Below are positions 33,474 to 44,752 of a DNA stretch of 64,000 nucleotides, in pieces (positions within the stretch are counted from its first letter, which is position 1; each line of letters opens with the position of its first letter). The translations under genes were made by a program, and so were the position numbers. The notes under the pieces are model-generated. The model saw only the letters and a program-made list of their open reading frames with translations. It had not been told where the DNA came from and searched no databases. The stretch comes from Heliocidaris tuberculata (lineage: Eukaryota; Echinodermata; Echinoidea; Camarodonta; Echinometridae), in the NCBI GenBank assembly GCA_025618425.1, contig CM046852.1:1399645-1463644 (forward strand). Reading direction: 5' to 3'.

Positions 33474-34438
33474 CCCCTCACCGACGAAGTCGGTGGGGGA
33501 TATAGTAACGCTGCCATCCGTCCTTCCTTTCTTCCTTCCTTCCGTCATTCCGTTTTCCTTCTATCCTTCCTTCCTTCTGTCATTCCATCCGTAACAAATC
33601 TTGTGAACACTGGTTTCTCTTTTATATTTTTAGTCGTGTTTGACGGATTTTAATGAAATTTAATTTGAAGGTACAGTACATGGTATCAAAATACAGCCTA
33701 AGTTCGATTTCAGAGTATGTAGGTCAAATGTCAAAGGTCATAGCTCATTAAATATGCAAAAATAGCAAAATTTGTATCCGAAATGTGGTTTCCATTCGAT
33801 AACTTTTATTAGTAATGTTTGACGGTTTTTTAATGAAATTTGATATGAAGGTACATGGTATCAAAATACAGCCTAAGTTTGATTTTGGAATATGTAGGTC
33901 AAAGGTCAAAGGTCATAGCTCATTAAATATGCAAAAGTAGCTAATTATTGTACACTGTATGTATCTGAAAATGTGGTTTCCGTTTGATACCTTTAGTAAT
34001 GTTAGACAGATTTTAGCGAAATTTGGTAAGAAGGTACATGTACATGTACATGGTATGAAGATATAGCCTAAGTTCGATCTTCAAGTATGTAGGTCAGAGG
34101 TCAAAGGTCAAATTTCACAGTTCATTAAATATGCAAAAATGTGGTTTCCATTCGATAACGTAAGTAATGTTGATGAGTATGTAAGTCAAAGGTCAAAGGT
34201 CACAACTCATAAAATATGCTAAATTTGCTAATTATGTACATGAGAAAGTTTATTTTCAGATCTTCTGATGGGCCGTTCCATATTAAAAGTAGTAAACTTT
34301 CTGTACATCAAATCCTGTGGTATTAGTAACTTCCTTGCTTAGTAATATATAGTAAAGTCTAATGGAGGTAACTAGTTCTGATGTACTTAGGCCATTTGTA
34401 CCTGGCGAGGGGATGCTACGCTTTGCGTTGCCCTTGTT
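33474..34438. mobile_element. Repeat with four AGGTCA tandem motifs
   Basis: Ends cccctcaccgacg and gcgaggggatgc. Three to four internal units of 150-180 bp carry gaaggtacatggtatcaaaa, cctaagttcgattt and AGGTCAAAGGTCA motifs at 33721, 33896, 34091 and 34183. Likely a multi-copy element; class unknown. Confidence 0.72.
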
Positions 34439-34680
34439 CATTTTGACAAGTTTTGACAAGTGTCTAGTTCAAAACAGGGTTGTGTCCGGAGCTTTTTTAT
34501 GCCGAACCCTATCACCAAGATATAGCCAAAAATAGAGAATTGAGATGAGTATGAGTACGAGTTGGCGACAGTAGCTTGGTTCGAAGAAGCCCGCCCCCCA
34601 AATTGACCTGTTTGAATCCAGTGGCAGTACCTAAATTTCCATGGAGAAAAGAGCTATAAGCACAGTACCCTGGAACAGCA

Positions 34681-34762
34681 TTTCAAGACAGTGTTTCAAA
34701 ACAATGTTTCAAAACAGTGTTTCAAAACAGTGTTTCAAAACAGTGTTTCAAAACAGTGTTTC
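34681..34762. repeat. 13-bp tandem repeat
   Basis: About six copies of acagtgtttcaaa. Because 13 is not a multiple of three it yields a 13-residue periodic peptide in a spurious frame. Confidence 0.95.
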
Positions 34763-35423
34763 TGGCTTCACCAAAGAGCTTATAAATGATGGATCCACTT
34801 TTTACAGTAAGATAGGCTGTAACAAAGATTTAAAAAAAAATCAGTGTTATACAGTTGATTGCCAACTTAGTTATTACACTGTATTGCTCTCCATTCAGAT
34901 GTTCCCTCTCTTTGAAACCTGTTCTGTGGAGGCAATGTATTCCGGTTTAATCATAAGTCAATACATATCTCAACTTTCATTTGTAAACAATAATACATCC
35001 TTATGGTCCACATATTTAGTTTTAGCATTTCATTTTGTTTAATGTTCAAGAGTTGTTGAACATCATCTAAGGACCAGTGAATCAACTTGATTGTCCTATT
35101 GTAAACTCCCCTATTAATGACGGCAGGCATTACCAGCTGTATACATCATCATCATCATCGCTTATCATCCTCTTTTTCCCACGCGGTGCGGTTGGAGGTT
35201 TCTTTTCCCTGATGGCCTTTCTCCAAGCCTTTCAGTCTTTAATATCCACCTGAGTGGGGCCAGATGCTCTCCTATCTTCTTCTAATGTCTCCTTCAATCT
35301 TCTTTCTTGACACCTGAATCACGTCTTTTGATTTGTGCTTTTTGATGCCTGAAGTGGCTATTGTTTGCAGTTGCACTAAATACTAAATATATGAAAAAAA
35401 AAAATTTATTGATCTCTAATCAG

Positions 35424-35720
35424 ATCCTCCTTCTGTTGAGACCTGTTATGTGGAGACCACATCATCAGGCTACACTTTCACCTGGTTAGCCCCACCCGCT
35501 GGCACCAATGATGGCTACAAGGTGACCGTCACAGATTCACGAGGTGACCTCGTACAGGAAGAGATGGTTGCCCCTGGAGATGACCTTGAAGTGGTCAAGA
35601 TCCGGGTCGCCCCGGAAACGGAACTCAACTTTGTTGTTAATTCCCTGTTGGCAGTCAATGACATGAACAACTTCCCTCTGCAATTTGGTGCTATGCCCTG
35701 TGTTCTCAATGATTCCACAA
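35424..35720 (+). CDS. FN3 domain 17 (type A1) exon with RGD
   Basis: 99 codons, acceptor gatctctaatcag, donor A|GTGAGT. PPSVETCYVETT opening; YTFTWLAPPAGTNDGYKVTV, then TDSRGDLVQEEM: an Arg-Gly-Asp at 35540-35548 placed between strands C and C', not in the F-G loop where fibronectin carries it. A1 tail LLAVNDMNNFPLQFGAM. Two Cys (ETCY, MPCV) could close the module ends. Confidence 0.93.
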
Positions 35721-36383
35721 GTGAGTACATGTACCTCATGCTAAATTTTGTATAAGCTAAACGTGTCATTATTTATACCCCTTCTGGGTCACTAGATTTA
35801 TGAGAAATTATCAAAAATCCACTTTCAAGAGTCAAATTTGCGGTTCATTTCTTTGTTTCATTGCTAAATTTGGGTTTAAGCAATTTATGGTCCAAAATTT
35901 TAGTAGAACATTCATTTGGGGGTGAGATTGGCTGCCCATGGCAGTGAAGTGGTTGATATGTATTTTGATTTTTAATTATTTATTTGTTGTCTTCATATGA
36001 AATCAACGTTTAACATTTTTGTTCATTAATGTCATTTTTCATACAGGCATTTTTAATACCTTGCATTTCAATACTTGTCATTTGGTGTATGTCTTGGGCT
36101 ATATATGTCTCCGTTGTTCTGCAAATATAATTAGTAAAGTAATACATGAAATATTGAATACTTAGCCCTAGATAACCTGGAAGAAAACCTATTGGAAATG
36201 TTAAACTCTCCCTATTTAGATAATTGATCTACTTAGTGGGCCATTTCTTCAATCAATCCTCAACTTAAAAAAGTTGGATCATATGTGACTGCAGGTGTAT
36301 GCATTTATCCAAAAACAAGCTACATGTACGCCGTATATGCTATCCCCAAAACATCATCAACTAATTCTCCCTCTCAATGACAG
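35721..36383 (+). other. Intron 17
   Basis: Nothing recognised in 663 bp. Confidence 0.7.
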
Positions 36384-36636
36384 CATCCCTGGATCCTGGT
36401 GAAGTAGCCCCCCGAGAATGTAACTACCGACAGTATCCCCTTCAATGTGGGTAACGCCAGTACCCTGCGAGGATTCCGTGGCTATGACATTACTGTAGAG
36501 CCACAAGGTCCTCTACTCAGCTTTGACGATACCACACTGACTGGAGTCTTCAGCAATACCATCCCAGGAGAGCTTTACATCATCACTTCCATCATCCGAG
36601 GCACCGACATTGCCTTTACCTCCGTGGAACGTGCCA
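36384..36636 (+). CDS. FN3 domain 18 (type B) exon, frameshifted
   Basis: 253 bases, the only module exon not a multiple of three. Acceptor ctctcaatgacag, donor A|GTAAGT. From the acceptor, phase 1 reads SLDPGEVAP and then meets TAA at about 36452; the rest of the domain (ENVTTDSIPF, GNASTLRGFRGYDITVEP, core IPGELYIITSIIRG) is in the frame one base later and exits in correct phase 1. The shift sits in a six-C run at 36408-36413. One extra C, by assembly error or a real allele, explains it. If real, the chain would end early unless the exon is skipped. Confidence 0.85.
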
Positions 36637-37217
36637 GTAAGTCTGTGATTCCAGGGCTCTGTTTCATAAAACTAGATATCAGTAGCAAGTTTAAATGAAT
36701 TGATTAAGCTACTGAGATCCTTAAATTTGATTAAGTATAGAAATACTGCATTATTCATGAGTTTTATGGGAGAGGACCCAGTTTTGCTGTATGCGCATGT
36801 TTCTTACCATGCCGATAGATCACACTTTTACAAACCCCAAAGTGTTGTCTCAGTTTGTTTCCCATGTGTCATGAGATAATTTTTGCATTGTAAGAGAGGT
36901 GCCCTGAGACTTCTTGTAGTATAGACAGCAAAATGTAATTAAATTGTTTAGCATCAGATCGTGTAGGCTCTCATGAGGTGATTTGACACTTTCTTCATCA
37001 GAATTTGTTCTGGGATTTATTTTGTTTTCATTTTAGTAGCAGTTACTGTCTACATGTACATATACAGTCATGTACATAGTACATGTTCAACTCTTATTAT
37101 TTCCTGTGATGAAGTCAGGAGCATAACTATGTAGGGTATACCTGTGTTTCTGATATGTTCTTTTCGTACTTATTTTTTATCTATTTATTTTTGTATTTAT
37201 TTATGTATTTTTTGCAG
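36637..37217 (+). other. Intron 18
   Basis: Contains a diverged fragment ending in gggctctgtttcataaaact (36655-36675) with an inverse partner near 36762. Otherwise nothing recognised. Confidence 0.68.
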
Positions 37218-37472
37218 AGCCATTGCCCCCTGTGGATGGCACTTCACCAAGCACTAGAGCCACATCAGTACGTCTTGAATGGGATCCCCCAATGAGGGGC
37301 GTTTCCACCTTCTACAGGGTGACGATAAACCCTACGATCGACACAGAGCAGAACTTCGTTGAGGTGGAGAACCTCCTGCCAGGCACGAACTACAATGTTT
37401 CTATTGTGTCTATCAGTGGCACAGGGCTGTATCAGCAAATAAGTGATCCAATGGAGTTTGAGGTGATAACAG
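37218..37472 (+). CDS. FN3 domain 19 (type A2) exon
   Basis: 85 codons, acceptor gtattttttgcag, donor G|GTAAGA. PLPPVDGTSPSTRATS opening; VRLEWDPPMRGVSTFYRVTI, a canonical W-x-P-P; core LLPGTNYNVSIVSISGTG. Tail DPMEFEVIT. Confidence 0.93.
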
Positions 37473-38797
37473 GTAAGAATAAAAATGTACATGTCCCATT
37501 ACTAATCAGGTAATGTGTTTTTACTTAATTTTTATTGAAGATACTGTTGCTGGTTTTCTCAAAAGTTCACCAAGTTAAGCCTAAAAGGACCAGGCATTTT
37601 GAGTGGTTTAAGTTGGAGGTGGGGGAAGGTGCCCCCCCCCCTTCCTTAAGATTTTTTTCAGCAGAGTTAACACTCAGCTCCGAAATTATGTTAATTCTGG
37701 GTAAATTTGTTTTATAATTCTGTAAAGAAATGAATGATGGGAATGACTAAACTATCTAAGGATAACTCAGATGTATGAGTTTTGTTTATTTATCTTATTA
37801 GAGAATCATAGTTGTATGGAATGGGAGGTTGACACTTCACACTTCAGTAAATGAGTTGACAAAGTCATCCATTTGGTGAAGGACTTAAACCTAACCTGAA
37901 AAAAATATTGAATGTGCATGCATGTACTTCTGGGGGGCGTTCCATCTAGTGTCTTGTCAGTGATTTTTACCGACAAATTTGCTCTCAGCCAATCAGATGC
38001 AAGGATTTCAGTAGCTTTTAACAGTTATTGCAACTTGTCATTGATGACAAATTGCTTGAAAATAAAATCTTGGAACTCTTATTTTGTGTTAACCCATTGC
38101 CTACGGGAACCGTGTCATCCATGTTGAAAGCTTATGGGGATTACAGAATTTTGTAGTCAACGGGTTAAAAGATGTCTGTTTGGATGTACTGGTACAAAAA
38201 TGACCATAATCATCTCCATACATTACACATACTTGTGCATGGATTTTACTTTAAATAGTACATCTTACCCAGTTGTTTTCCATGTTATTGTGGTGTCCAT
38301 AACATCTTGCCCCTACAAGGGGACAGTCGCAAAATAGTATTTATTTGTCATGCAATTCCTTTACATGCCTCTTATACACATAGAAATGTATATTACATGT
38401 ATGTACATGTACATGCACATGTATTCATTATCATAATTATTGACATGGATTTGCTAATAAAAGATATTACCTTTAAACTATGATCATGTATAACACACTA
38501 TAAAGTGCGGTTTCGACCTCGCCGATAACAATAACAATTTTTCATTAAAGATACACCCTGCAGTTGCCCTAATATTATCGTACATGAGAATATATGTACA
38601 TGTACACACAGCATACACTTAAATGTACATGTACATGTACATTTAGTATGGTGTACCTTTACTTGAAAATCTGTTGTCGTTATTTTTATCGTAATTGGTG
38701 ACATCTGATTCCTTTTTTTTTTATGATAGGGCCTATCATTTTGCATGTTTGATTTTGACTCATGCATCTTTATTTCTTTTCTACATTTGATCTGTAG
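37473..38797 (+). other. Intron 19
   Basis: Contains a GTTTCATCAAG-type MITE (37932-38050), an 80-bp TTAA mini-MITE (38089-38168), and a tacatgtacatg tract (38396-38420, 38590-38645). Confidence 0.78.
38089..38168. mobile_element. 80-bp TTAA mini-MITE
   Basis: TTAACCCATTGCCTACGGGA start and tgtagtcaacgggttaa end; cleanest copy of this family in the window. Confidence 0.85.
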
Positions 38798-39064
38798 ATA
38801 ATTTGACAATGGGAGAACTTGTCTTCTTGGATGTGACTTCTTCGTCCATAACTGCCCTTTGGTCTGTCACTGGCTCAGGGCCGTACTTATATACTGTGGT
38901 TGTAATGATAGGAATCGGGGGAACTGAACAACTTGCTGCAGGTCCTCCAACAGACAACGTGCTCATTGTAACAGGGGGAGTTGAGCCATCACAGACATAC
39001 GTGTTTGAGGTCTATGATCTCAATAATGCCGGTCAATTGACAGCTAATAATTCTGTTAGAACAA
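38798..39064 (+). CDS. FN3 domain 20 (type B) exon
   Basis: 89 codons, acceptor acatttgatctgtag, donor A|GTAAGT. NLTMGELVFLDV opening; ITALWSVTGSGPYLYTVVVM; core VEPSQTYVFEVYDLNNAG; ends NNSVRT. Longer than average for B because of a Gly-rich C-C' hairpin. Confidence 0.92.
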
Positions 39065-39203
39065 GTAAGTATCTGAGTTTGCTACATGTGCCTTTTATAT
39101 CCACAAAATAGTATTACAGGGGAACCTCATTTATAAACTAATTCGCTGGGAACCAAGAATATTATGTCGCTACATGTATATTGAAATCTTGTTAAATCAA
39201 GGC

Positions 39204-39600
39204 TTAAAGATAAATTTGAGATCTGGTCATGCGAGAACATTGTGAAAGAAACTGTCTCAAAGCAATTGGGAAAGGTTGATGGTATAGTGCATAAGAATTG
39301 GTGTAAGCTGTATGGTTTTGGAATCACCAAAACCAAAAAAATTGACTCAATCCTACTGAGGGTCGCATGCACGGCACACAGAAATGTGTATACGAGACTA
39401 CATACACATGTTCGACCAGAACATTTCAGCTGTTTCTCGTCATATTTCAAATACATGTATGAGGGCATTTTGAGAGAGCAATCCTTTTCAGTGGACATTT
39501 CTACTATCATGATATTCTTCCAAACTGACATACATGTAAAAGGAATGAGAAAGCTAACAAATTATTATTTACCTTTCCCAGAACTCAAGCTTCCCTTTAA
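39204..39600. mobile_element. TTAAAGATAAAGTTGAG family, copy 4
   Basis: 397 bp, TTAAAGATAAATTTGAGATC start and agaactcaagcttccctttaa end. Intact reference copy for the interrupted 7857-9449 element. Confidence 0.86.
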
Positions 39601-39854
39601 AGGTACATAACATGTACTTCATACCATTTACAGCCCCAACTTTTGAAGTTTCGTGAGTATGCGAAAAATTACAAAAGAAATATAGTTGGAAAAATTGTGT
39701 GGATGTGAAAAGGATAATAATTTCCTTTTTATCCATTGGATACTGAATACTCTAATTTCCATAGGTTTAATACTGGGACCACCCAGTTCATGCAGGCAAT
39801 GGGTTAAGTACATGTACATGCAAGTAATAACAACAATTTGGTATTAAACACTTT

Positions 39855-40177
39855 GGCCCGTATTCTCGAAAGGCGCCTAACTTAAGCCCCGCCTAAGTGT
39901 GAAGATTTAGGCCACCGAATTATGGAGAGCCAAATGACACCCTCTTTCAATCTTACAAATTCACAATGAGTTCTAGGACTAAATGCAAATACAAAAACCG
40001 ACAAGATAGAATGGATTTCTGATGCTCATTTCATGCTAGGAAATAATTTAGTTTCTTTATTTTGTTACATAAATATAGTAATTTGTATGGGACTTGGGGG
40101 TTGATGAATGGCTTTCCATGAATCAGTGGCCTAAGTTAAGCTCGGCTTAACTTAGGCCACTTTCGAGAATACGGGCC
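39855..40177. mobile_element. MITE with GGCCCGTATTCTCGAAAG ends
   Basis: 323 bp. Terminal inverted repeat GGCCCGTATTCTCGAAAG, then sub-terminal cctaacttaagcc against ggcttaacttagg. Flanks are T-rich on both sides; target duplication not resolved. Confidence 0.88.
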
Positions 40178-40861
40178 TTTATTTTTTTCAACTAAGAAAA
40201 AAATGGAGTAATTTTTAAAATTATTTTTGACTCTTACTGGTGGTACATGTACAATGTACAATGTACTTGCGTTGATTTGAATAGCTCCTTCCGTGACAAA
40301 AGCAAAAGTTTCTCTTCTTACAAAGGAGTTATTTGTAATCTTGAAATTTCAGAGGCAGTATCTACAGGATGTCTATTATAGCTGTGGAAAGTTTATGGAA
40401 TTTTGTCTGCAAAAGGAATGAAGTATCTTTAAGTTAAAAAAAAAAAAAGCAATAGAAAATAAAGACCTGGGACCAGCAAATTTACCTTCGGTTGTTTTAA
40501 CAAGTTTTTTTTTTTTTTAATAATGAGTTTTTGTTGTTGTTTTTTTTAATAACAGTTTTCTTTATACTGAGATTCCACTGTATTATTACTATTTTACTTG
40601 GAAAAGAAATATATTGCAATGTTGAAAAAAAAAAACCAATCAGAAGTTATGATAACAAAAATCCATTACCAAAGAAATTGGTAATGTATGATAATGACTG
40701 ATCATAGAGTACTTTCATATTACATAAATTGATACCTGTAAATTGTTTTTCGAAAATTGGGTAGTTGTATGCACTTATCCAATAATCCAGTTCATAATTA
40801 GTACAGGGTACAAATGACCTTGAAATGACCCCCAACTTGTACGTGCACACACATCTGTTTT

Positions 40862-40925
40862 GGTGGTCTAGTGGTTAAGGCGTTTGGCGTACAGTGCCAA
40901 AGACCTGGGTTTGACTCCCGGCGGA
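40862..40925 (+). repeat. tRNA-like SINE head
   Basis: Box A-like gtctagtggttaagg and box B-like GGTTTGACTCC, with a hairpin at ttggcgtacagtgccaa. No matching acceptor stem was found, so it is treated as SINE-derived. Confidence 0.6.
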
Positions 40926-41039
40926 GACAGTTTTTGCAAACCCTGCAGTTATTTCCACAAAAAGGAAGTCAGTAAGGAGGAACAATGAATTTAGCTACGC
41001 AAATTATTTCTCTCATTCAATTCAATTGATTTCTCACAT

Positions 41040-41040
<1 letters not shown>

Positions 41041-41095
<55 letters not shown>
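41041..41095. repeat. (AT)n microsatellite
   Basis: About 25 TA units. Another is at 4992-5018, and mixed ATA/ATG tracts are at 41885-42013. Confidence 0.95.
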
Positions 41096-41096
<1 letters not shown>

Positions 41097-41547
41097 TACA
41101 CATACATGTAGCATAGCTTTAGTGTGCTTTTGAGAGTACCAGCCTATGAGGGAATATTTTCAAGTGAAAATGAAAATGATTGAATTGTGCATGGTTTAAT
41201 GATTGTTTTTGTGATGATGATTTAATTCTATCTCTTGATGAGAAAGCAAGTAAATGTTTGAAGATAAGTCAGGGGACCTATAAGGTTTTCAGTCTGATCC
41301 AAGGGGCTTAATAATTGAGAATTGCTGCCTTTAAAAAAAGGAATATTACACTGATTATGATAGTAATATTTTATATCACCTGACGCTAAGAAAAAAAAGT
41401 TTACACCTTAAGATAAGTTACTAGGGCATCTACAATTTCAAGTCCTCTCAGAGGGACTTGGCAATTGAGAATTACTGCCTTACTAAAGAACATTATAAAA
41501 CTGATGACAATAATCGTGATGATGGTTTTTATCATTTTTACCCACAG

Positions 41548-41841
41548 ATCCTGAAACCCCACAGCCACCAACCCTGACCAGCCTTGGGCCCTACAGCCTG
41601 TCCTTCGAGTGGGCCCCGACCAACACGACCTTCTCTGCTTACAGGGTGTACTATGCACCCTTCTCATTCCGAAGGGAACTCGTATCCACGATACCCAGTA
41701 ACAGTGTCGACCTGAGGTACAGCCAGGAGTGTCTGACACCAGACACAGATTATGTCTTTGAGATAGAGACTGTCTTAAATGCATCTGGAATGTTTGGTGA
41801 ACAGACTAGCGATGCTGCTCAGTCAATCACAGTCACCACAA
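41548..41841 (+). CDS. FN3 domain 21 (type A1) exon
   Basis: 98 codons, acceptor tttttacccacag, donor A|GTAAGC. PETPQPPTLTSLGPYS opening; LSFEWAPTNTTFSAYRVYYA; core LTPDTDYVFEIETVLNASG then MFGEQTSDAAQSITVTT. Closest visible relative in the window is domain 9. Base composition is clearly more GC-rich than the flanking introns. Confidence 0.93.
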
Positions 41842-41956
41842 GTAAGCAATGGATTGATTTATTCGTTAATGGTAATACTAATTGTATTAATAATAATAAT
41901 AATGATATATCAATGGTAATAATAAAAACTACTGTATGATGATAATAAAAATATTA

Positions 41957-42014
<58 letters not shown>

Positions 42015-42141
42015 TAATAATGACAGTATAGTCATAATAAGTCTAATCCTCCTTTGTTAAATTTGGGCTGTAGTGTTGTTGGTGGTCGTGATGGGCAGGG
42101 AGTGAGATCGTAATTGGCTGTTGAACACTTCCTCCCGACAG

Positions 42142-42408
42142 GTCCATACGACAACAACGAGCCTCACATCTCAAGCAGTTCCAATACCACCCTGACAGTC
42201 ACCTGGTTGGACGCTGCCTCCAATGGTCAGCAGGTTTGTCTTAAGGAACTCTGCAGCACCCTGCGTGGCAACACGCCCATGTGCCTTTTGACCAACCAGA
42301 CGTGCCCGCTTTTCTACAACTTTGAGGGTCTGGTCCCTGGCAGGAGATACGTGGTCTACGTGGAATACAATGATGGGACTGTGGAGGATGTCATCTTTAC
42401 ACAAACAA
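42142..42408 (+). CDS. FN3 domain 22 (type B) exon, four Cys
   Basis: 89 codons, acceptor cttcctcccgacag, donor A|GTAAAA. PYDNNEPHISSSSNTT opening; LTVTWLDAASNGQQVCLKEL; then C...C...C so that four Cys fall within about 23 residues (VCLKELCS, PMCLLTNQTC). Core LVPGRRYVVYVEYNDG. It sits only 300 bp after exon 21, the shortest spacing in this half of the gene. Confidence 0.92.
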
Positions 42409-42902
42409 GTAAAAACCAATATATATTAATTATCCTTGTTATCTTGCACACAGGACATTTCACTCATTACAGTGCAAATATTGCTCCAAAAGAAGAAAAC
42501 AAAACACATTCATGTAATACAGTAAAGTCTATTACTTTGTAATGTTTTTTGAAAGCCTTAATTACTCCCAGTATATTGAAGATTGTTTGCTCGATTTTTG
42601 TAATGGAATCACAAATCAGAGTTAAGTCAAAACAACAGGATTAAAAGCTGTCATTTACTTCTTACTTGGCAGTGACTCAACCACCAGGCATGACCGGGCC
42701 ATGATGAACTGCAATCAAATTCCCACGATGTTATTTCTTTCTTACTAATTATTCATCAGTCCTCCATGGAAAATTTAATAATGGGAAGAAGCTTGATGGG
42801 AGGAATTTTAGTTTATAAACATTTTTTTTAGGCTATTCTCCCAGTGATTAAGATCATATGCTTAATCTGTAATAAAGATTTACAAGTCAGAAAAAACTGA
42901 AA

Positions 42903-44610
42903 CCAGCTGGATCCGAACCTGTCATCTGCTGCTTGCCGGGCAGCAACTCCACTGCTAGGCTATTCTGGTTTGCATCTCAATCAGGATGAACTGCGATCAA
43001 ATACCCAAGATCCTATTTCTTACTCATTTATAATTCTAATATTTCCATGGAAATTTAGGAATGGATAGAAGCTAGATGGGAGAATGGACCTATCGGAAGG
43101 ATGGATTCTATGTACTTAGACGCAAACTTTAAACATACACTGTATGGACTTAACCCTTTCAGGATAGGAATTATTTAAGGGCAAAATTGATCACATTTTG
43201 TTCTTCAAATTGGCAACAATAATATTTTTCTCGTAGTGCTACATGGTTTTAATAAAATGTAATGCCTTTGAAAACAACATACATTCTTAAAACCATTATC
43301 GAAAAGTTGAAAAAGTTGCCAATTTTGACAAATAACAATGATTTTGAACCTCTCAATGTGTTGCCAATTTAAGGATTTTAAAGCTTATTCTTGTTTTTAA
43401 AATTCCTGGCATCAAACGCAATTTGGTCAAGCAACAAAAATGGACACAGTGTGTGCAGAAATTTTTGCTCTTTCTACTCATGCATCTGGTATATTTTTTA
43501 GGGCTCTGAATACAAAGTTATTGAGCCAAACCACATAATGTGGTCAATTGTCCTGAAAGGGTTAACAAATTTGATTCTGATGTTCATTGATGTTTCTGTT
43601 CAAAGTAAAAATATTGTCATTTTTTATTGGCAATTTTTTTTCTTCCAGATGTGCTTACTGTCTTTGCAGATTCTTCATGGAACTCTGAAAATACCATAAA
43701 TCAACTGTAATTATCATCCATTCTTCCTGAATATTGGTTCATATAACAATTGAAAACCAGCTGGATTTGAACCTATCATCTGCTGCTTGCCGGGCAGCAA
43801 CTCCACCACTAGGCTATTCTGGTTTGCATCTCAGTCAGGATGAACTGTGATCAAATACCCAAGATCCTATTTCTTACTCATTTATAATTCTAATATTTCC
43901 ATGGACAATTTAGGAATGGATAGAAGCTAGATGGGAGAATGGACCTATCGGAGGATGGATTCTATGTACTTAGACGCAAACTTTAAACACACACTGTATG
44001 GACTTAACAAATTTGATTCTGATGTTCATTGATGTTTCTGTTCAAAGTAAAAATATTGTCATTTTTTATTGGCAATTTTTTTTCTTCCAGATGTGCTTAC
44101 TGTCTTTGCAGATTCTTCATGGAACTCTGAAAATACCATAAATCAACTGTAATTATCATCCATTCTTCCTGAATATTGGTTCATATAACAATTGAAAACC
44201 AGCTGGATTTGAACCTATCATCTGCTGCTTGCCGGGCAGCAACTCCACCACTAGGCTATTCTGGTTTGCATCTCAGTCAGGATGAACTGTGATCAAATAC
44301 CCAAGATCCTATTTCTTACTCATTTATAATTCTAATATTTCCATGGACAATTTAGGAATGGATAGAAGCTAGATGCCAGAATGGACCTATCGGAAGGATG
44401 GATTCTATGTACTTAGACGCAAACTTTAAACACACACTGTATGGACTTTAAAATTTGATTCTGATGTTCATTGGTGTTTCTGTTCAAAGTAAAAATATTG
44501 TCATTTTTTTTATTGGCAATTTTCTTTCCAGATGTGCTTACTGTCATTGCAGATACTTCATGGAAGTCTGAAAATACCATAAATTAACTGTATATCGATC
44601 TTGTCAGTGG
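42903..44610. repeat. Three-copy tandem array, 442-bp period
   Basis: Units begin ccagctgga at 42903, 43757 and 44199. Units 2 and 3 are almost the same; unit 1 is longer by 412 bp because of the inserted MITE. Each unit carries, on the minus strand, a tRNA-like box A (tagcctagtggtggag) and box B GGTTCAAATCC. Confidence 0.95.
43150..43565 (+). mobile_element. 416-bp TTAACCCTTTC family, copy 4 (with empty-site control)
   Basis: Inserted in array unit 1 at ggacTTAAcaaat. Unit 2 has the uninterrupted ggacttaacaaat at about 44001-44013. The comparison shows gain of 412 bp plus a duplicated TTAA. Confidence 0.97.
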
Positions 44611-44752
44611 GAGAAATACTTATCATTGCTGTGGGCAGATATTTTTACTTTTTTTTTTTTTTTGGCAGACTTGTGGTACCTGTGTAGCAAGAGCATTATT
44701 TGAGGTTCATGTACATGTAACTAATCAATTTGGATGTGTCCTTTTTGTTCAG

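Larger units (their letters stand above)
33452..35423 (+). other. Intron 16
   Basis: Holds a 0.96-kb repeat (33474-34438) and a 13-bp tandem repeat (34681-34762). 34763-35423 shows only a CATCATCAT tract (35147-35160) and ordinary sequence. Confidence 0.78.
39065..41547 (+). other. Intron 20
   Basis: Contains a TTAAAGATAAA element (39204-39600), a diverged mini-MITE (39730-39807), a GGCCCGTATTCTCGAA MITE (39855-40177), an AAGCCAGTTCG fragment joined to a tRNA-like head (40781-40925) and an AT microsatellite (41041-41095). 40178-40780 shows nothing more. Confidence 0.8.
42409..44752 (+). other. Intron 22
   Basis: Dominated by the 442-bp tandem array and 416-bp copy 4. 42409-42885 and 44601-44752 hold no gene; a short cryptic stretch has cttccag within each array unit. 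Confidence 0.8.

Noticed and set aside
34641..35042. 133-codon frame with QCFKT repeats
   Set aside because: Produced by a 13-bp tandem repeat; no splice or homology support.
40862..40925. Functional tRNA gene
   Set aside because: Box A and box B are present, but no acceptor stem pairs; it sits beside a repeat fragment and looks SINE-derived.
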